A DNA stretch of 64,000 bases, from positions 5,361,756-5,425,755 of the forward strand of contig OY754990.1 of assembly GCA_963576475.1 (NCBI GenBank). The letters run 5' to 3'. Below are positions 1-10,319 of this stretch, one piece after another; position 1 is the stretch's first letter, and each line of letters opens with the position of its first letter. The stretch comes from Molanna angustata. Taxonomy: Eukaryota > Arthropoda > Insecta > Trichoptera > Molannidae. The notes beneath the pieces were generated by a model. The model saw only the letters and a program-made list of their open reading frames with translations, was not told the DNA's origin and did not search any database. The position numbers and the translations under genes are program-made.

Positions 1-1514
1 TTTTGATAGCAATATTGCCAACTTTCAGGTATATTGGTGACATTTCTGCCTTTTACTAAAGTGCGCGGCATTATTATTTATGAAACGCAACGACTTAAAG
101 GAGACTTTAAATTTTAAAGAACCTTTAACTAAAGGGTCCTTTTGCTGCTTTTTATGAAATTGGCTGTAAGATAAATTAAGTTATTGCGGAATAAATAGTA
201 AGAGAGATAAGTGATAAGAGATGCGACATGTTTACTGGTAGAGGGACACTTAAGTTGGGATCTTAGATTATATTATATGATACAGATACCTAGTCAGCGA
301 AACGAAAGTATGACAACTAAAACTAAGAATAATGTTCTGAGTTTCATTCGCTCGGCCGTCAATACAGTCATAGAACACATAGTAGTAAACGTAAAATCTC
401 TATTCTATGAAGTATACGTACACCTACCGATTCGATTACCGATCTACCGCCTGACACACACATGTACCTAAATAAAACTTGTCATACATTTGAATTCGAA
501 ATTTATATTGCATGCGGCTTCTGTAGGTACCTTATAATTTTATGGTTGGGATAGATGTCATATTCGTAGTGCATCGCACCATAATATTATGTAACTATTC
601 CTAATTTATCTCAATATACAACAATAACTTCAGTGACAACCTGTAATTGGCTTTAATATTTATTTATTTGGGAAGCTAACAGCTCATTTAATTTTTTTAT
701 ATTACAATTTTAACGTCATATAATTGAGAGCCAATGACAAGTTTTTCATCAATTACTAGAAATTGCTGTAAACAACTCATGTAGGTACACGCACCCACAC
801 ACATACACATGCACGCACACACACACATACAATTCGTATGGGATGGGATGGATAGGAGGGTACGAGGGAGGAAAATTAAGAGCGTATCACCTTCAATATT
901 TTGCGACAAAACTTATCGTATTTTACATTGAAGATGTCCACCCTGGCTGAGAACAACGTGTTATGAGAATTACATACGCGTGGAATTGTAGCATTCTTCC
1001 TGATATTTATTTATTTTATTTAATTGAGCACAGACACAGGCACGAATGCCCAAATATTTCTGCGCATATTAGTTTATCTATGGGAAGTACAAATAATAAG
1101 TATTGTTTGTAGATATATAAGCTTCCTACCTACACTACACTACACTATGCAGTGTACGGAAGGTGCAGTGTATATTTTACATGTATACAATTATTATGTT
1201 GCGGGTGGTAGTTACATAGTAAGTTTAGAGTTGTAGATTCAAATATTAAACAAATGAAACATGAAAATCAAACAATAATTTAACATGAGAAACAGAGAAG
1301 TTATACATAAATTTAAACAAAAGAATTAAGAGGTTACGAACTGGGATATTATGTGTTTTTTGAAAGTTAATTTGGAATTTGAGAATATATCAATATAATT
1401 AATTTGATGAACTGAGTTGTACATTCTGATTAAGCGAGGAACTGGAGAGAAATAACTGATATTTGTATTAAAGAATTTTAAGTGAAAAATATTTCTGATT
1501 GGTACTGTTATTTG
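1..1514. other. no gene seen; AT-rich intergenic DNA
   Basis: The short open frames here show no recognisable domain. The only structure is a CA-rich run near 790-830 and short T-rich tracts. A motif near 665-740 (aactaacagct-like, then a stretch ending agccaatgacaag) resembles the segment at 58970-59060, so a worn LINE 3' end may lie here. No TIR, tRNA-like or reverse-transcriptase signature is visible. Confidence 0.5.
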
Positions 1515-2700
1515 AATTTATTTTTATTTTATTTTATTTTTATTTTTTATTTTTTCAAATTGAAGCTAACAATGTACAAAGAATAGTATATATGTATAAA
1601 AATATCAAATACATATAACAATTATCATCTCCGTACATCAATTATTAGCTTACAATACTATCATGATTTATTACAAAATACAGTCATATATACAAGATAC
1701 AAAATCATATGTGTGTGTGAGGGTGTATAAGTGTGAAGGTGTGTGTGTGTATGTGTGTGTATGTGTAAGTGTACATATATGTGTATGTGCATGCGTGCTG
1801 TGCGTTAGTGATAATCTTATGAAATTCCTGTTTTTAATTTTTGAGCGAGTTTATGTTTTGTATCACTGAATAGGTCTATGTCAAGGGACTTCTCATATTT
1901 TATGTATGTGTTTATAATTCTGTTTATAGTTGAGTTTTTCGCGGCATTAGTTTTGTATAATTTAGGTCGGAAGAGAGTTGTGTGTCTTGAGCGTCTCAAT
2001 GGTACGTTAAAGTCAATACTCGACAAAAGTTCCGGGCAGTCAATAATATTGTTCAATATGTTGTACAGAAATTGTATATCTTGGCATTTGCGTCTTGATT
2101 CTAGTGACGGTGGAATAGGTGCAACAATACTTCGATATGCCAATCTCTTCAAGTATTTACGCTGTATTTTTTCTATATTATTAATGTGCACTCGATATTG
2201 CGGGTTCCAAATAACAGAGCCAAACTCCAGTGTACTTCTGACTAGTGAATTAAATAATATTTTAAATGTTTGTGGATTTTTGAAATCTTTACTTATCCTA
2301 AAAATAAAACCTAATTTTTTATAACCTGCTGTTGTAATTTTATCTATATGTTGTCTGTAATTTAATTTGCTGTCCAAGAATAATCCCAAATCCCGACACA
2401 AAGATTTCTTTACTATGTGTTCATCATTTAATGTGTAATCGAAAGTGTGTTTATTAATTTTTCTAGTGTATGAAATTGAGAAACATTTAGAGGTGTTCAG
2501 TTTTAATAAATTTAATCTACAATAAGCTGCAAGACGATTTATAGAAGGATAATTAGGTATTTGGTACATCTAACTGATAATTTAATATTTTATATAGTAT
2601 CGTCATATCTGCGATTTTTCGTCTATTGTTTAATGATATCAGATGAAGATCCACCAGCCTGTCATTATAAAATTCGAATTGATGGCTTATCCCCTCTCTA
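1515..2700 (-). mobile_element. 5'-truncated CR1/Jockey-like LINE
   Basis: A minus-strand non-LTR retrotransposon end. The coding part (1817-2569) is the region downstream of the RT catalytic motifs, followed by a GT-rich 3' UTR (about 1690-1800) and an A/T-rich tail of AAATA-like units at 1515-1555. Upstream, 2570-2700 continues the element in broken frames. The polymerase motifs are missing from the open part, so this is a dead 5'-truncated copy. LINE identity is secure from the protein; the exact clade is inference. Confidence 0.75.
1817..2569 (-). pseudogene. C-terminal part of a LINE reverse transcriptase (250 codons open)
   Basis: The minus-strand translation runs from thumb-like sequence (LGLFLDSKLNYRQHIDKI, then LVRSTLEFGSVIWNPQY) to a C-terminal tail. 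The pattern 'DLG..LD.KL....HI..I' followed by 'YC..RS.LE..S.IW.P' is typical of CR1/Jockey-group reverse transcriptases just after the YADD region. The YADD box itself is absent. The first Met has no meaning as a start because the copy is 5'-truncated. Role in an intact copy: RNA-templated cDNA synthesis at the target site. Confidence 0.75.
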
Positions 2701-2741
2701 AAACAAAATTTGTTCTACATACCGGTACATGTACATTAGAT

Positions 2742-2915
2742 GGGTCGATGGCAGAGCGGTAAGCGCGCTGGGCTAGTAATTCAGTGGTCGCGAGTTCGAA
2801 TCCTGCGTCGACCGATTTCGTTCACCTATAGCATAAGCATTTATTTACTTATTTTAGGGAACGTAGGAAGATGTATATGTACTTGTTTAACAAGGACATA
2901 TTCATTTAAAAAAAA
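2742..2915 (+). mobile_element. tRNA-derived SINE, family A, full-length copy
   Basis: The head (2742-2815) folds like a tRNA: GGTCGA pairs with TCGACC, there is a box A (TGGCAGAGCGG) and a box B (GAGTTCGAATCC). A family body follows (GATTTCGTTCACCTATAG, then an AAGCATTTAT segment, a GGAAGATGTATATGT segment, and an A-rich end at 2908-2915). Other copies lie at 8232-8408, 11265-11360, 25765-25920, 31215-31320, 36738-37020 and 56945-57060. The anticodon loop reads CTAGTAA. The shared non-tRNA body shows this is a SINE and not a tRNA gene. Confidence 0.85.
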
Positions 2916-3295
2916 TGTATATTATACGCTGTTTGTTGTTCTATAAATAAATAAATGTGGAGAGTGAAATACGACCCCCGATTTTTATATATCATTGCTT
3001 ACATCCTCATATGTATGTTTGCAGCCGTATACTTTTCAACACATACCAATGGTTGTCGATGGGTGTTTCATTCTAGCGTATCAGATGGTGAAGGCGCGTG
3101 GTACGAATAGTTTTATTAAAATATGTAGCGTTCACTCAATCGATTTTGATATCACGTTCATTATCGCCAAACTAACAACACAATAAATCATAGTAATTTT
3201 CTATGTAAATATTTTTTTTTTGCGATATTAAAATGTAACGTGAAATAGTGATTTTTTGGTATATTTAATAAAGGCAAAATTGATCTTTAATACTG
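2916..3295. other. no gene seen
   Basis: AT-rich spacer between the SINE and the pogo-like element. The short open frame at 2995-3186 has no recognisable domain. Confidence 0.4.
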
Positions 3296-3576
3296 TAGTG
3301 TAACTTCAGGAGAGATGGACCACTTTTTTTAAATGTATCATAACTTTGTTCAGTTTAGAAATAAAATCACAAATTAATATTGTATTCATAGCTTTATTAA
3401 TTATAAAATGAAAAAATATAAAATAAATCAAATTTGTCAACAAATAAAGCAATACTGAGGTGATGAAAAAAAACTACCTTCGATCCATCTATCCCGAGAA
3501 GGCAGGTGAGATGGACCACCTTGTATGGGAGAGATGGCCCAAGGAAGTCTAAACAAAAAAAACAAGGATAATCATT

Positions 3577-3909
3577 TTAAATTGACAATTTTCTATAATT
3601 TTCAAATGATCGACTAAAAGATTTAAGAGTTACACCATATCTATCGCACATATCGGAGAAACAGCTATAATTCTCATGAAACCAGCGTTCATATGTGGTA
3701 CATTTTATCCATTCTTGATTCAATCGCGAATGACCATACAGCTCTGCACATTCTGCACATTCATTTTCATCCCAGATTAAGTCAAGATCGCTGTCATCAT
3801 GAAGGCTAATAAAACTACTTGTAGATGTATCAGAGCTATCCCGCCTTTCTTTTATTTTCTTCCTTTTCTTACTATTTCTCTTTTGAACAGCAAATGTTTT
3901 TTTCTCCAA
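3577..3909 (-). pseudogene. C-terminal tail of a pogo-like transposase
   Basis: The 110-codon frame has a Lys/Arg-rich stretch (KRNSKKRKKIKERR), an acidic/Ser linker, and a zinc-finger-like end: C-x2-C-x(13)-W-x2-C ... RW-x-H-x4-C (ECAECAELYGHS..., WIKC, RWFHENYSC). Many insect pogo/Tigger-type transposases end in a PHD-like C-x2-C ... W-x-C-x2-C-x2-W-x-H-x2-C module. Here one expected Cys after WIKC is replaced by Tyr (TTYERW). The DDE catalytic region is missing, so it cannot transpose. It lies inside the TIR-bounded element with nothing else attached. Confidence 0.5.
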
Positions 3910-4184
3910 GTGGTTTTCGGTCTTGTTTTATTATTATTTTTCTATTTTTGATTCTCAGCATAGGAATGTTCTCAGATGGTGTTAATATTTCTGCGATGTT
4001 TCTTGATCATTTCATAAAATTTATACTTTTTCAAGACTCGGTATTGTTGATACAATATCTAATATTTCCTACCAAATTGGTCTCTCGTTCAATTGTAGTC
4101 TGGACTGGTGTTGTGTGATTGAGATGTAGAAGGTCTAAACGTAGATGGTGATAAAATTATTCAAAATTATAACAATTATTATCT

Positions 4185-4571
4185 TACATACATACCATCA
4201 CGCCATGTCCCTTGCGGGGTAGGCAGAGAGAACCGAACGCCACATCTTTCTATCCTGGCATGCATCTCTCGCCTCGTCCACATTCATGCATCGTCTCATA
4301 CATGTTCGTCTATTGCTCACACTTCTAACATTTCCGTCTTTCAAAATTTCGTTCACATGGTCGTGCCATCCCTTTCTTGGGCGTCCCCGACCTCTCATTC
4401 CATTCCTTTCCGCTCTGTATATTTTCTTGGTCAGGCGCTCCTCATTCATTCTCCCCATGTGACCAAACCATCTCAAAGTGTTCACTTTCATTCTAGTAAT
4501 GACATCTTTCTTCATCTTACATTCTTTCCTTATGTCCTCATTTCTTACCCGGTCATACATCGTTCTATTAA
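4185..4571 (-). mobile_element. RTE-like LINE 3' fragment, family A, with 8-bp target duplication
   Basis: A minus-strand fragment inserted in the pogo-like element. TATTATCT flanks both sides (4177-4184 and 4572-4579). The coding part (4198-4560) reads ...NTLRWFGHMGRMNEERLTKK...RGRGRPRKGWHDHV... and ends PARDMA. The 3' end is a short TATG/TACA-type run (4185-4198). This is the C-terminal tail of an RTE-type reverse transcriptase ORF, with all catalytic motifs lost. It is nearly the same as the copy at 21798-22320, so it is a fairly recent insertion. Confidence 0.85.
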
Positions 4572-5089
4572 TATTATCTTTGTTTATGTAATATTGCTTA
4601 GTCCGTCTATCCTTTAAAACACTGGTCCATCTCTCCTGTTTTGCAAGGAGAGATGGACCGAACGTTTAAAACAAACCGTCTTACAAAACAAATATTTTTT
4701 ACATTAGGTATGATTGTTAACATCTATTAACATCTATTAATATGAGAAAGACCTAATAAAACACTAATAAAATTATTTATATCGCTTACCCAATTTTTGT
4801 ACGTAAAATATTCAACATGACTAAAAACTTTAATGTTAAATAACTTGCGTTCTTTGCGTTTTTCTCCAGAGAATATACAATCACACAACACACAACATCA
4901 AAATGAACGCCATATCGGCGCAAACATCGCTCTTTAGTGATAGGAATTGAAACTAATAGCCCCGGTCCATCTCACCCACTGGTCCATCTCTCCTGAAATT
5001 ACACTATATTTATAACAAAGTAAATGTAATTATAATTAAATTATCAACTAGTATAATTTCAACATCTAGTAGGTATATTATATGAAAAT

Positions 5090-5350
5090 CTATGTGTGAC
5101 CCCAAGCTCAGAAGACTTGAAATTTGTTATTTTTATTTTCAAAATGGTACAAAGACACATCACACTTTCATAAAATGGCATTGAAGAATTATCAAGTTTT
5201 CGTAATAAAATATTTAAATAAAAAATAATTTAACAAACTCATTTCATGAAAATGTTGAAAATTCTCCATACAAAATTTGAATACTTTATGGATTGACTTG
5301 TAGCGTTGCCCACAATCCACTCGCTTTGATTCGCAGTTCATTTCAGTCAG
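5090..5350 (-). mobile_element. fragment of the long-inverted-repeat element (family L)
   Basis: This matches the outer arm of the element at 37852-39329. It shares GTGACCCCAA, the segment around 'tcataaaatggcattgaag', 'catttcatgaaaatg.tgaaaat' and the terminus 'cccacaatccactcg' (about 5308-5327). Only one arm is present. No coding capacity. Confidence 0.6.
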
Positions 5351-5439
5351 TTTGCTTGTTTGAAATAACCTAATGCCAAAAAGTCCACAAGTCTGCAATA
5401 TATTATTCTATGTCCTTCTTTTTCTTCGGCCAATTTCCG

Positions 5440-5991
5440 TTCACTCCTGAACGAAAGCCTCTTGGAAGAAGATTGAGGGCAATGAAAAGGCTGATGAACT
5501 TGCGAAATTGGGAACTACTTCGGGTACAATTCCAGATAACTTTATAATCCCAATCTCAGATCTTTAACCCCCCCTTAAATCAAATATGCTTTTCAAATGG
5601 GATGAAAATTGGTACAAAACAAAAAAAATATAAGGGTGCTTATCATACAGGTATCCATGAATAAATTTCCTCTAAACCATGGTTTTATAATAGAAACATA
5701 TCTAAACGATTAATATCATGTATTTCTAGAATGAGAATTGGCTATTGTTCAATTGCCTCCCATCTGTATAGAATTAGAATTCTAAATAGCCCAATTTGCC
5801 AGTGTGGTGATGAGAATGAGACAATTGATCATGTATTTTTTAACTGTAAAAATAATTCCGCCTTCAAAAATATATACAAACAATTAATTAAAATCACTCA
5901 CCAATCTCCACTTAATATCCAACATCTTTTGTCTCTTAATAATTCACGTGAAGGTACTGTCCGTTATTTCAAAATTCCTTTCATTGAATGA
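5440..5991 (+). pseudogene. LINE ORF2 C-terminus: RNase H remnant plus CCHC-like tail
   Basis: A plus-strand stretch reads KADELAKLGTTSG (about 5480-5530), typical of the end of an RNase H domain in I/Jockey-group LINEs. It then breaks frame and resumes at 5731 with MRIGYCSIASHLYRI...SPICQCGDENETIDHVFFNC, the conserved C-x-C-G...ET-x-DH-x-F-x-C tail module. Stops and frame changes show decay. In intact elements this ORF carries endonuclease, RT and RNase H. Only the last part is left here. Confidence 0.75.
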
Positions 5992-6199
5992 CATAAATTT
6001 ATAATAAAACTAACCTTTCTCGTCTGACATGAAATAATTGGCACATAGCACTCTTTACAGGGTGAATTGCCTTTAACTAAAAAAAAGGTCTCTTCCATTT
6101 GGCTGCATGTCAAAATACCTGCACAGAAATAATAGAAGTGGGATCAAGAACAGAAAATAAGTATAGATTAATCAATCAACTTTGGATAATAAGAACCCT

Positions 6200-6640
6200 G
6201 AGTGAATAATCAACGAGCGTGTATGAGACGATGAAGGTTCAAAAGGGAAATAACCTTCTGGATCATTGAATCAAATCCACCACAATAACCTTTTTTTGAT
6301 TTCTTATGACTTCTCGTTTGTTTAATGTATGTGTGTGGTGTGTGTATGTTATATGGTAGGTACAGTATATTACGTGTGTATGGAGAGTGCCTGTTGCATG
6401 TATGTTAGGAAGTGTATGATCAATTGTGCTGAATCCACTTTAAAATGATGTTGTTTAACTTACAAAACCAAAGACTGCACCCAATATAACACAGGGATTA
6501 TCCCTAGCATATTGGAGAGCAAAACCTCTAATTGACAACAAAGCGCAAGAGAGTGTCAATGGTCTGGATGTTTATGTGTACCCTTCTATTGTCTCCGTCT
6601 TAAATATATTTTATATTTAAAATAAAAATGTTTTTTTTTT
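6200..6640 (+). repeat. dispersed repeat (probable LINE 3' UTR), copy 1 of 2
   Basis: This segment is repeated in reverse orientation at 30040-30500. Shared blocks include 'gttaggaagtgtatgat', 'ctgaatccactttaaaatga', 'aaccaaagactgcacccaa' and 'ctctaattgacaacaaagcg', ending in an A/T-rich tail. No coding. The A-rich end and the neighbouring LINE sequence suggest a LINE 3' UTR, but the parent is not visible. Confidence 0.6.
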
Positions 6641-6689
6641 GTTTTATTTCCAAATAATAAAGAATTACATAAGCCACAAATAACAATAT

Positions 6690-7193
6690 TAATAGAAAAA
6701 TACAATACAAATAAAATAACTTCGTCAACATTACGCAAGATCTGCACTTCTATACCATTTTAAACACAACATATCCACTATACACATTACACAACCTCCA
6801 AGAACAACAAGATCCTCTATCACCAACACAATAAATATCCCAAAGTTACAAACTACTCATGGACAAAGATACTATGCCATCAGACTATATAATTGCCTAC
6901 CAACCTCATTAAAACTGCTACCACAAAACACATCGTCACAAAAATACAAAAAACACATAACAGCATACAACACCGGTTCAGAACAAATCAACAACATAAT
7001 TACACCCAATCAAATTTAACTAAACCTCACATTTTTTTTTCTCAAATATTATTTAATGTTTAATTTAATACAAGAACTATATACATAATGTACTATCTAT
7101 GTCACACAATATGTTCAAATGATCACCTCGGCACAGGACTTCCTAGTGAGGTGTTCATTGTATCCTATCAATTACAAGATTTATCAATAAATA

Positions 7194-7268
<75 letters not shown>

Positions 7269-7271
7269 CAC

Positions 7272-7315
<44 letters not shown>

Positions 7316-7410
7316 TATGTACACACGCACTTAATTTCTAGCTTTAGTGTGTAATTGTATTTGTAATTGTATTTGTATCTTCCTCATTTTATTGTCAATA
7401 ATAAATAAAT
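6690..7410 (+). mobile_element. Jockey/CR1-like LINE 3' end
   Basis: Plus-strand frames at 6790-7020 end ...QRYYAIRLYNCLPTSLK...QKYKKHITAYN..., the same C-terminal pattern (R-x-Y-x-x-R-x-YN-x-LP-x-S-L) as the LINE ends at 29477, 41674 and 54311. A 3' UTR follows with a long CA microsatellite (7198-7311) and a run of AAAT units ending at about 7410. 5'-truncated, non-coding overall. Confidence 0.7.
7198..7311. repeat. (CA)n microsatellite
   Basis: More than 100 bp of almost pure CA, broken by one CAAA and one CACCCT interruption. Frames read through it as TH repeats and are not genes. Confidence 0.95.
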
Positions 7411-7440
7411 AAATAAAAATATATATCAATTTTAGGTATA

Positions 7441-7478
7441 TATTGCCTCACTAGGTAAAAGCCTGTTCCGAGGCAATA
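7441..7478 (-). other. LINE 3'-end hairpin (outer stem TATTGCCTC/GAGGCAATA)
   Basis: Perfect 9-bp outer stem (7441-7449 with 7470-7478), inner stem AGG/CCT, and the invariant unpaired ACT and GTTC. One member of the covarying hairpin family described in the findings. The LINE body that should lie at higher coordinates on the minus strand is not recognisable. Confidence 0.7.
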
Positions 7479-7842
7479 CCTATTCAAAATGAGTAGCTGT
7501 GCAAGTATTTAGTTAGTCAAAATTTAGTCCGTACGTATTGTATGTACCTACATATGTTGGTTGATATTATGACATGAGTGAAATCCGTCATTTGATGGAT
7601 AACATGAGTAAGATCCCTCTCACACTCTTCTCTGCCCCTGTCCATTGTTACTGCCACTTTGTTACTAATTTGTTTATATTGCTATTGTTTGGTAGGAGTA
7701 ATTGAAGTAAGTCAGATATTATTTTATTATATATCAGCGGCAACACCTTTATTATTGTTGTCAAACCTCTTTGTGTAGAATGTCATGTTTGTTATAAAAA
7801 CAAATAAATGAAAAGGAAGCCAGGAATATGTGCAAAAATAGA
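7479..7842. other. no gene seen
   Basis: AT-rich sequence without repeats I can relate to others in the window. It may be the worn 3' UTR of the LINE whose hairpin lies at 7441-7478. Confidence 0.35.
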
Positions 7843-7905
7843 GGAGTATGGCGCTCGTTTCTCTTTGCTTACCCCGTAAGGGACATGGAGTGATTGTACG
7901 TATAA
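7843..7905 (+). mobile_element. RTE-like LINE 3' end, family A (short fragment)
   Basis: It carries the last codons and 3' end of family A: ...GGAGTATGGCGCTCGTTTCT..., then CTTACCCCGTAAGGGACATG and 'gagtgattgtacgta'. It matches the ends of the copies at 22250-22316 and 57390-57440. Nothing coding remains. Confidence 0.65.
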
Positions 7906-8029
7906 CTTGGCTTGAATTCGAGACATGAATTAATACCGCTCGTTACAGAAGCAACAAAGCCTAGCTTAATTTTTTTTGCGTTGTGCAAAACTCTTTGGAA
8001 GCATTTTCTCAAGTAGGTATACGGTGAAG

Positions 8030-8150
8030 GAGACATTCATCTTTTGAAGAAGTCATAACATTATTTCGATGCTTATGCCTCACTGCCATACATGAGGGTG
8101 CCCCTACCGACAGTATCTCAGAACGGTCTATAAATAATCCCAGTTATCTC
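8030..8150 (-). pseudogene. relic of an RTE-like LINE
   Basis: On the minus strand 8085-8120 reads VGRGTLMYGSEA, the motif following the RT catalytic domain (V..TLMYGSE.W). Frames are otherwise broken. Very short and old. Confidence 0.45.
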
Positions 8151-8231
8151 AGACGCTGTATACAGGATGGTGTGTACGCCACGCGTAAGTTTCAAGCGGT
8201 TATATAGGAGTTTTTTTTTCAAACAAAAAGG

Positions 8232-8408
8232 ATTTTTTTTTTAAATAAATATGTCCTTATTAATCAAGTACATATACATCTTCCTACGTTCCCTTAAATA
8301 AGCATATAAATGCTTGTGCTATAGGTGAATGAAATCGGTCGAGGCAGGATTCGAACACGCGACCACTGGATTACTAGCCCATCGCGCTAACCGCTCTGCC
8401 ATCGACCC
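8232..8408 (-). mobile_element. tRNA-derived SINE, family A
   Basis: Reverse-orientation, nearly full-length copy. The tRNA-like head with box A and box B lies at 8335-8408, and the body with 'aaggaagatgtatatgt'-like sequence and an A-rich 3' end runs down to 8232. It differs from the copy at 2742 by scattered substitutions. Confidence 0.85.
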
Positions 8409-8474
8409 ATCTAATTATTATAAAATAAATAAATTGCTGGGTATTGATAAAGTACTAAGATTTATTTTAATTTG

Positions 8475-8600
8475 TGGTCCTTCGTGGGCCAGTTGGTTCG
8501 GTATCTGACTCCTGAGCCAAGCATCCCGGTTTCGATTCCCGGCGGAGACGCAGTTTTTAAAAGTATTTTCAGTCTCCAGAATATGGTATAAAGTAGAATA
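8475..8600 (+). mobile_element. tRNA-derived SINE, family B
   Basis: A tRNA-like head with box A (GGGCCAGTTGGTTCGG) and box B (GGTTTCGATTCCC), then a CAGTTTTTAAAA body and TTTTCAGTCTCCAGAAT. It shares this layout with 13500-13727 and 34415-34540. Confidence 0.8.
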
Positions 8601-8939
8601 AACACTCCGTACACAGCACATAGTACACTACCTACACATATTCATTGTGATGAAACTTTTAGAATACAATCGCAGCACGATACTAGTTAAAAATCTGCTA
8701 TATAAAAATAGCCATTTTTGCTTTATATGGCATTTCACGGAATCATCTCCATTCCACCCTATCCATGGCCTTTTCTCTCCAGTTCCGCACATCGGCTATC
8801 TGAAGGTCCTTCTCGACTCCTTCCATCCATCGTAGTTTTGGCCTTCCCACACCTCTTTTTCCCTCAGGACGTGATGTGAGGATTCCTTTTGGTGTCTGGT
8901 CATCTTTATCACACCATTTAAATAATATTCATTAATAAT

Positions 8940-8990
8940 AGATATCTGCTGCCCAACTAGGTATACCTGTTTTAGGGCTACATTTTTAGC
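8940..8990 (-). mobile_element. LINE 3' end with degenerate hairpin
   Basis: The tract 'tcacaccatttaaataat' followed by 'ctgctgcccaactaggtata' and 'cctgttttagggct' matches the LINE 3' end at 41195-41275. The outer stem is partly decayed (CTACAT where AGCAGT is expected). Confidence 0.55.
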
Positions 8991-9068
8991 AATGTACACT
9001 GCCAGCAGTGTAGCAGTATACATTTGCAGTGTAGGTATATACATTAAATTTCAAGTGATATATGCATT

Positions 9069-9248
9069 GGGCCCGAGTCAAGTTGAAAACGCTTAACGAT
9101 ATCGCCAAACGCTACTTTTTTTTGTATGGGATTTAACGTTTTATGTAGATTTTTTTTCTACAATAACAAACAACAAACGTCAAATGCCATACAAAAAAAT
9201 AGCGTTTGGCGATATCGCTAAGCGCGTTTTCGATTTGACTTAGGGGCC
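9069..9248. mobile_element. foldback MITE with about 60-bp arms
   Basis: Left arm 9069-9130 (GGGCCCGAGTCAAGTTGAAA..., CGATATCGCCAAACGCTA, ..TTTGTATGG) and right arm 9188-9248 are inverted copies with a few differences. The spacer is short and T-rich. No coding capacity. This fits a non-autonomous DNA transposon; target duplication is unclear. Confidence 0.65.
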
Positions 9249-9250
9249 TT

Positions 9251-9740
9251 GAATTAAAATATAAATATAAAATATGGTGTGGTTCAACAAACTTGAAACA
9301 GATTTGAGACTGGCAATTGAACATAATGATTTTGAAAGTAAAATAAAGAATAAATTAAACTTATTATTTGACTGATATGTAAATGATATTAACTTCTTTT
9401 TGTATAGATAATAATTATGTATGTATAATATTTTGTGTATTCTGTATTAAATTGTCTCCTTTACACACGAGTGCTTGCACTATAGTAAAGGGTAAATATG
9501 TTTTGTCTTACTGTGAATCTTTTCTATATAGTTTGTTTGTTTTATATTTTGTATATGTTATTGTGAACTCAATAAAAAAAAAAGGAAGGTCAGGAGCAGT
9601 TTGAGGAGAATATTAAAAAGTTCTAAATTAAGGTGCAGTTAAATGTTGTGTATTTAAAGAAATTTTAAGAAGATATAAATTTTTACATTATTAAGATAAA
9701 ACAGGTGGGAGATATTAATTGGAGATTTTTGAATAGTGTC
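9251..9740. other. no gene seen
   Basis: AT-rich sequence with a TTTTGTATA-rich stretch and AATAAAAAAAAAAGG near 9575. The small frames have no recognisable features. Confidence 0.35.
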
Positions 9741-9744
9741 GATT

Positions 9745-9815
9745 AAGGATTGAAAAAAATAGCCTTACAAATTGGGGATTCATAACTCCTCACTATATCC
9801 CCTAAGGTTCGGTAA
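9745..9815. mobile_element. fragment of the long-inverted-repeat element (family L)
   Basis: 'aaaaaatagccttacaaatt' followed by 'cataactcctcactatatcc' matches the inner arm of the element at 38555-38600. Short and without ends. Confidence 0.5.
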
Positions 9816-9847
9816 GGTTAGGTATGGTTTGGTTAGGTTAGGTTAGG
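9816..9847. repeat. short degenerate TTAGG-type tract
   Basis: Six pentamers in register: GGTTA GGTAT GGTTT GGTTA GGTTA GGTTA, then GG. TTAGG is the common insect telomere repeat. At about 32 bp this may be chance or an old internal telomere-repeat patch. Confidence 0.5.
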
Positions 9848-10319
9848 AGTAGAAATGGAAATGGATGGTTGGAAGAATAAACACGCTATCGTGCACCGTC
9901 ATGTATATAATTGCTTACAAAAAGTTTGAAAATAATACGTATTTTTTTTCAGACACGCTGTATATGTGAGTCTATGTATAAAATGGAGCATATGTGTGAG
10001 TAACTCAGGGCACTATGAGGTCGGGTTTTTTTTTCTCTCTCGCAAAACCCCTGTCCTCAATTTGCCCCTAAAAGGACTGCCGGTTCACTCACTCTCTCTT
10101 TTTCACCCCCTGCCCGCGGCCCGCAATAAACTATCCCTGTATATCAAAACTACCCCATCTCCTTCAATCCACCCCTGTCAGTCTTAGGGCAATAACTCAA
10201 GGCGGTGTAGTTGTACGTCTGTTGTAATCTAGAACAGGGTTGGCCAATGTTGGCTTAAGTATTGACTCTAAAATATGTACATGTAACAAGTACATATACA
10301 TTCCTTGAATTAAACACAT

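Larger units (their letters stand above)
3298..5004 (-). mobile_element. pogo/Tc1-like DNA transposon remnant with TA target duplication
   Basis: The ends are inverted repeats: GTGTAACTTCAGGAGAGATG at 3298 and the complement of GTGTAATTTCAGGAGAGATG ending at 5004. TA flanks both sides (3296-3297, 5005-5006). The AGAGATGGACC motif recurs inside near both ends (about 3312, 3509, 3532, 4622, 4650, 4965, 4981), which looks like subterminal transposase-binding repeats. Minus-strand transposase sequence survives only as a C-terminal tail (3577-3909), and a LINE fragment is inserted at 4185-4571. A deleted, inactive copy. Superfamily assignment rests on the TA duplication plus the tail. Confidence 0.7.

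Noticed and set aside
2742..2815. Functional tRNA gene
   Set aside because: The tRNA-like head is followed by a family-specific body found in six other places, so it is a SINE head.
5485..5515. CTGATGA...GAAA order resembling a hammerhead ribozyme
   Set aside because: It encodes KADELAKLG of a LINE RNase H domain, and the flanks cannot form stem I; chance.
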